A stretch of DNA of 9,432 bases. Origin: Clostridium sp. CAG:632. GTDB taxonomy: Bacteria > Bacillota > Clostridia > Lachnospirales > Lachnospiraceae. Of the stretch, positions 5,844-9,432 are shown in pieces. The stretch spans positions 1 through 9,432 of the forward strand of contig HF991303.1 of assembly GCA_000431515.1 (NCBI GenBank), given 5' to 3'. The position numbers and the translations under genes were made by a program. A model generated the notes under the pieces. The model was not told where the DNA came from. It did not search any database and saw only the letters and a program-made list of their open reading frames with translations. Position 1 is the stretch's first letter. Every line of letters starts with the position of its first letter.

Positions 5844-6767
5844 TTGATTAGTAAATTAGTGAACAAGATTGAACAGTTAAATGCACCGATCGTAGTAGGA
5901 CTGGATCCGATGCTTTCTTATGTGCCGGAGCATGTAAAGGCACAGGCATATGAGCAGTATGGAGAGACCCTGGAAGGTGCAGCGGAAGCAATCTGGCAGT
6001 TTAATAAAGCAATTGTAGATGCAACCTGCGATCTGATTCCGGCAGTGAAGCCGCAGATTGCCATGTATGAGCAGTTCGGTGTGGAAGGTGTAAAAGCATT
6101 CCGGAAGACAGTGGAATATTGTAAGGGTAAAGGACTGGTTGTGATCGGGGATATTAAACGCGGAGATATCGGTTCTACATCCGAGGCATATGCAGTCGGA
6201 CATCTGGGAACGGTACAGGTAGGCAGTAAGACTTACGCAGGCTTTGATGAGGATTTTGCAACCGTGAATCCATACCTTGGTTCGGATGGAGTAAAACCAT
6301 TCCTGAAAGTATGCAATGAGTGTGATAAGGGTATTTTTGTTCTGGTAAAGACTTCCAATCCTTCTTCCGGTGAGTTCCAGGATCGGTTAATTGATGGAGC
6401 TCCGTTATATGAATTAGTCGGCAAGAAGGTCGCTGAATGGGGTGAAGAGAGCATGGACGGTGCATACAGCAACGTGGGCTGTGTTGTCGGAGCGACTTAT
6501 CCGGAGATGGGTAAGGTATTAAGAAAGCTGATGCCAAAGACCTATATTCTGGTGCCGGGCTACGGTGCGCAGGGCGGTAAGGCCGAGGATCTGGTTCATT
6601 ATTTTAATGCAGACGGTCTCGGTGCGATCGTAAATTCTTCCCGTGGTATCATCGCTGCTTATAAGCAGGAGAAATACCGGAAGTTCGGCAGTGAGAATTT
6701 CGCAGACGCATCCCGTCAGGCAGTGATCGACATGAAGGATGATATTAACGGTGCATTAGGTAAATAG
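5844..6767 (+). CDS. pyrF: Orotidine 5'-phosphate decarboxylase, type 2 (PyrF)
   Basis: This enzyme decarboxylates OMP to UMP, the last step of de novo pyrimidine synthesis, in the cytoplasm. At 307 aa it is the longer (type 2) form rather than the roughly 240-aa type. GLDP is at 19-22 and VKPQIAMYEQFG at 68-79. The catalytic core VIGDIKRGDIGSTSEAY (100-116) carries D103, K105 and D108 of the D-x-K-x-x-D signature. VNPYLGSDG (141-149), VKTSNPSS (168-175), GATYP (216-220), LVPGYGAQGG (236-245) and VNSSRGI (263-269), the phosphate-gripping loops, follow in order. Nothing essential is missing. Initiation is at TTG with a good GGAGGA site. pyrK follows after 23 bp, in one operon with pyrK and pyrD. 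Confidence 0.97.
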   Translation: MISKLVNKIEQLNAPIVVGLDPMLSYVPEHVKAQAYEQYGETLEGAAEAIWQFNKAIVDATCDLIPAVKPQIAMYEQFGVEGVKAFRKTVEYCKGKGLVVIGDIKRGDIGSTSEAYAVGHLGTVQVGSKTYAGFDEDFATVNPYLGSDGVKPFLKVCNECDKGIFVLVKTSNPSSGEFQDRLIDGAPLYELVGKKVAEWGEESMDGAYSNVGCVVGATYPEMGKVLRKLMPKTYILVPGYGAQGGKAEDLVHYFNADGLGAIVNSSRGIIAAYKQEKYRKFGSENFADASRQAVIDMKDDINGALGK

Positions 6768-6790
6768 AAGATTACAAAGGAGAGAATACT

Positions 6791-7564
6791 ATGTCTACAG
6801 TCAGAGTGACGGCTACGGTGATTCATCAGGAACCGATCGGAACCGGAATCTACAGTATGCAGTTAAAGGCAGATCAGATTGCAGCACAGGCGAAGGCCGG
6901 GCAGTTTGTGGATCTGTATAGTAAGGATGGAGCGAGATTACTGCCACGTCCGATCAGTCTGTGTGAGATCAATAAGGAGACCGGAACCCTGCGTCTGGTA
7001 TACCGGACCGTAGGAAAGGGTACAGAGGAATTCTCACATTTACATGCAGAGGATACGATCGAAGTAATGGGACCGCTGGGAAACGGATTTACACAGACCG
7101 CCGGAAAGGCAATTCTGATGGGCGGAGGCATCGGGATTCCGCCGATGTTAGAGCTGGCGAAGGAGCTTCATCAGGCAGGAAATCCGGTGCAGGTCGTGTT
7201 AGGATATCGGGATGAGACATTTTTGGACGAAGAATTCCAGCCATATGCAGAAGTTTATTATGCCAGCGAGGATGGAAGACATGGCGTAAAGGGCAATGTT
7301 ATGGATGCAATGCGGGAGTATCGGATCACCGGAGACAGGATCTATGCCTGCGGACCGACTCCGATGCTCCGGGCGATCCAGACCTATGCACTGGAGCAAG
7401 GAATAGAGGCACAGCTGTCTCTGGAAGAGAAGATGGCATGTGGCATCGGTGCCTGTCTGGCATGTGTATGCAAATCAAAGGAGACCGATCATCATACGAA
7501 TGTGAAGAATAAGAGAATCTGTAAGGATGGACCTGTTTTCTATGCCGGGGAGGTGGAATTCTGA
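6791..7564 (+). CDS. pyrK: Dihydroorotate dehydrogenase B, electron transfer subunit (PyrK)
   Basis: This iron-sulfur flavoprotein passes electrons from PyrD's FMN through a [2Fe-2S] cluster and FAD to NAD+ in the cytoplasmic PyrD2PyrK2 complex. At 257 aa it has the normal length. The FAD-binding RPIS motif is at 53-56 (R53, P54, S56). The nucleotide-binding GGGIGIPPML is at 111-120, and YACGPTPML, typical of ferredoxin-reductase folds, is at 185-193. The cluster-binding CGIGACLACVC provides C217, C222 and C225, with the fourth ligand C244 in RICKDGPVF. The C225-C244 gap is slightly longer than in the Lactococcus protein, a tolerable variation. The ribosome site AAAGGAGA is well placed. The stop overlaps the pyrD start by one base (TGATG), indicating coupled, equimolar translation with pyrD. 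Confidence 0.97.
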   Translation: MSTVRVTATVIHQEPIGTGIYSMQLKADQIAAQAKAGQFVDLYSKDGARLLPRPISLCEINKETGTLRLVYRTVGKGTEEFSHLHAEDTIEVMGPLGNGFTQTAGKAILMGGGIGIPPMLELAKELHQAGNPVQVVLGYRDETFLDEEFQPYAEVYYASEDGRHGVKGNVMDAMREYRITGDRIYACGPTPMLRAIQTYALEQGIEAQLSLEEKMACGIGACLACVCKSKETDHHTNVKNKRICKDGPVFYAGEVEF

Positions 7565-8466
7565 TGAATACAACAGTAAACATTGCAGGAGTTACATGGA
7601 AGAATCCAGTTACGGTAGCATCCGGTACCTTTGGCTCCGGTGCGGAATACAGTGAACTGGTGGATCTGAATCGTCTGGGCGCAGTGACGACCAAAGGCGT
7701 GGCGAATGTCCCATGGCCGGGGAACCCGACACCGAGAATTGCAGAGACCTATGGCGGAATGATTAATGCCGTTGGATTACAGAATCCGGGAATTGATCTG
7801 TTTGCAAAGCGTGATATTCCGTTCCTGAAGAAATATGATACCAGAATGATTGTAAATGTCTGCGGAAAATCCGAGGCAGATTATGTGGAGGTTGTGGAGC
7901 GACTGGCGGAAGAGCCGGTGGATATGCTGGAGATCAATGTATCCTGCCCGAATGTAAAGGAAGGCGGTATTGCATTCGGTCAGAATCCGGAAGCCCTTTA
8001 TGGAATCACAAAGGCTGTAAAGGCTGTGGCAAAGCAACCGATCATTATGAAATTAAGTCCGAATGTAACGGATATCACAGAGATGGCAAAAGCGGCTGAG
8101 GCAGCCGGTGCGGATGCTCTGTCTCTGATCAATACGATCACCGGAATGAAGATCGATATACACAGACGGACCTTTGCGGTCGCAAATAAGACCGGTGGTT
8201 TATCCGGTCCGGCGATTAAACCGGTAGCAGTCCGAATGGTATATCAGGTAGCACATGCGGTGCAGATACCGATTATCGGTATGGGCGGTATTATGACCGG
8301 TGAGGATGCGATAGAGTTTATTATGGCAGGGGCAACCGCAGTCTCTGTAGGAACCGCGACCTTCCATGATCCGATGGCATCTGTAAAGGTCGTAGAAGGA
8401 ATCGAAGCTTATATGAAACAGTATGGCGTAGAAGATATTAATGAGCTGCGTGGAATTGTAGAATAG
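7564..8466 (+). CDS. pyrD: Dihydroorotate dehydrogenase B, catalytic subunit (PyrD, class 1B)
   Basis: This FMN enzyme oxidises dihydroorotate to orotate, the fourth step of UMP synthesis; with PyrK next door it is the NAD+-dependent class 1B form. The protein is 300 aa. ASGTFG is at 19-24 and TTKG with K44 at 42-45. NAVGLQNPG (68-76) is the 1B version of the substrate loop. EINVSCPNVKEGG (123-135) carries C128, the catalytic base cysteine of class 1 enzymes. KLSPN (163-167), NTITGM (190-195), GLSGPAIKP (212-220) and IIGMGGI with the C-terminal phosphate-binding VGTATF (262-267) follow. The ribosome site GGGAGG is about nine bases before the ATG. Orotate phosphoribosyltransferase (pyrE), a frequent next gene, is not downstream; a response regulator gene is, after 7 bp. 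Confidence 0.97.
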   Translation: MNTTVNIAGVTWKNPVTVASGTFGSGAEYSELVDLNRLGAVTTKGVANVPWPGNPTPRIAETYGGMINAVGLQNPGIDLFAKRDIPFLKKYDTRMIVNVCGKSEADYVEVVERLAEEPVDMLEINVSCPNVKEGGIAFGQNPEALYGITKAVKAVAKQPIIMKLSPNVTDITEMAKAAEAAGADALSLINTITGMKIDIHRRTFAVANKTGGLSGPAIKPVAVRMVYQVAHAVQIPIIGMGGIMTGEDAIEFIMAGATAVSVGTATFHDPMASVKVVEGIEAYMKQYGVEDINELRGIVE

Positions 8467-8473
8467 TAAGAAT

Positions 8474-9226
8474 ATGATAGTCAGAAACGATGAATTACAT
8501 AAATTTCAGATCATGATCTGTGATGATGAAGTGACATTGCTTGAGAGTCTGGAGAGGGAGCTTCGGAAGGTTCCCGGACTTCAGGAAGCACAGATCCGGT
8601 GTTATACATCCGGACAGATGCTTTTGAAAGCACTGGAGACATCCCTTAGAGAGCAGACGGTCAGTCAGAGACCGGTCGTGTTTTCTGACATAGAAATGCC
8701 GGATCTGGATGGTGTGACAATGGGAAAACGGTTGCGGGAGTTGGTTCCGGACAGTGTTCTTATTTTTACGACCTCCCATCCGGAGTATGCGATTCATGGA
8801 TATGAGGCACGGGCATTCCGTTACCTGTTAAAGCCGGTGGATGCAGGGATGCTTCAGAAGGTGACAGATGAAATACGGGCGGAATGGAATCGGCATCCAC
8901 AGCTGCTGCTTCAGGTATCGGATGCAAAACAACTGATCGGGTTAAAGGAGATTCTGTATATCAGTGCGGAGGATAAATACACGATCATCTATACAGATAG
9001 GGATGCCATTATGGATCGTACCAGTCTGCAGGAGTTTGAGGACACTTTGGAGGAGTATGGGTTTTGCCGGATTCATCGGAAGTACATTGTGAATGTATAC
9101 CATCACAGAAAAATGATGAAAGGAATGCTAGAATTGAGTAATGGAAAACAGCTGCCGGTCAGCCGGCGGCGGGAGGCAGAGTACCGGGAACTGCTGATGA
9201 AACAGATGGAGAAGGAACTGATATAA
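8474..9226 (+). CDS. LytTR-family response regulator (AgrA/ComE-like)
   Basis: This 250-aa two-component response regulator should bind DNA as a transcription factor. The receiver domain covers about residues 10-135. The acidic pocket is D17-D18 in MICDDE, the phosphoacceptor is D72 in VVFSDIEMPDLDG, T100 is the switch threonine, and K120-P121 sit in YLLKPVD. A LytTR DNA-binding domain follows at about 147-242, with ILYISAEDKYTIIYT, FCRIHRKYIVN and KQLPVSRRR, the expected order. This domain is common in regulators of quorum sensing, bacteriocins and toxins in Firmicutes. The ATG has no recognisable Shine-Dalgarno and lies 7 nt after the pyrD stop, so translation may depend on ribosomes finishing pyrD. 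The next in-frame ATG (codon 14) would delete the first strand. Its target genes are unknown. Confidence 0.92.
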   Translation: MIVRNDELHKFQIMICDDEVTLLESLERELRKVPGLQEAQIRCYTSGQMLLKALETSLREQTVSQRPVVFSDIEMPDLDGVTMGKRLRELVPDSVLIFTTSHPEYAIHGYEARAFRYLLKPVDAGMLQKVTDEIRAEWNRHPQLLLQVSDAKQLIGLKEILYISAEDKYTIIYTDRDAIMDRTSLQEFEDTLEEYGFCRIHRKYIVNVYHHRKMMKGMLELSNGKQLPVSRRREAEYRELLMKQMEKELI

Positions 9227-9432
9227 TGGATGGCTGGATAGCAGACGGAGCTGCAATAGCAGCAAATGGAATATCAATTCTGACGGTCATATTGATCATG
9301 CAGCTGTTTTTCGGCGTGCGGAATTGCCGGAAATGGTGGCATTATCTGATATTGACCGGAATTGCAATTGTATGGAATACAGTTTGTGTTCTGATATTTC
9401 GAGAAGCAGATAACTGGCAGTTTGCAGGAATG
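9226..9432 (+). CDS. N-terminal part of a membrane protein, probably the cognate sensor histidine kinase (truncated by the window end)
   Basis: An open frame begins at ATG 9226, overlapping the response-regulator stop by one base (TAATG). It runs without a stop for 69 codons to the window end. AAGGA at 9212-9216, nine bases upstream, supports the start. The translation begins MDGWIADGAA and shows a hydrophobic segment at about residues 16-31, a short basic loop (VRNCRKWWH), and a second hydrophobic segment at about 40-57. This fits the N-terminal multi-helix sensor of an AgrC/HPK10-type kinase, the usual partner of LytTR regulators. No kinase motif lies in the window, so the identity rests on gene order and hydrophobicity only. 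Confidence 0.6.
   Translation, partial: MDGWIADGAAIAANGISILTVILIMQLFFGVRNCRKWWHYLILTGIAIVWNTVCVLIFREADNWQFAGM

Noticed and set aside
8473..8478. TATGAT as a -10 box for an independent response-regulator promoter
   Set aside because: It overlaps the start codon, has no -35 at a suitable distance, and would leave no leader.

Overview
The window looks like chromosomal DNA of an anaerobic, low-to-mid GC Clostridia, most likely a member of the Lachnospiraceae. The reasons are the strong AGGAGG-type ribosome sites, the NAD-linked PyrK/PyrD dihydroorotate dehydrogenase, the long (type 2) PyrF, and a LytTR two-component pair. The genus is a guess from style, not a match. No mobile element, CRISPR array, rRNA or tRNA was seen, and most of the window is housekeeping DNA.

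Layout. At the left edge a good minus-strand promoter (11-40) points out of the window. Next comes mgtE (90-1439, minus), a Mg2+ channel. It is divergent from pyrC (1591-2877, plus), with two back-to-back promoters in a 150-bp gap. pyrC is followed 21 bp later by a CPBP-family membrane protease (2899-3810). That gene converges on and overlaps by 38 bp an M19 dipeptidase (3773-4906, minus). A 61-nt stem-loop inside the dipeptidase coding sequence, just past the CPBP stop, is a candidate terminator for the pyrC-CPBP transcript. A 225-bp divergent gap (4907-5131) carries three consecutive small inverted repeats. It is followed by a plus-strand run: a C26 class I glutamine amidotransferase-like hydrolase (5132-5770), pyrF (5844-6767), pyrK (6791-7564), pyrD (7564-8466), a LytTR response regulator (8474-9226), and the first 69 codons of a membrane protein that is probably its sensor kinase (9226 to the window end).

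How the genes work together. PyrC makes dihydroorotate, PyrD/PyrK oxidise it to orotate with NAD+, and PyrF decarboxylates OMP to UMP. PyrE, PyrB and CarAB are not in the window. The pyrimidine genes are interspersed with three proteins that cut amide or peptide bonds (CPBP, M19, C26). They end in a two-component system with no visible terminator or promoter between it and pyrD. No PyrR attenuator or M-box riboswitch was recognised. The most unusual features are the coding-embedded stem-loop and the regulator-sensor pair joined to the pyr operon through a start codon with no Shine-Dalgarno. None of this amounts to clear proof of a new system.
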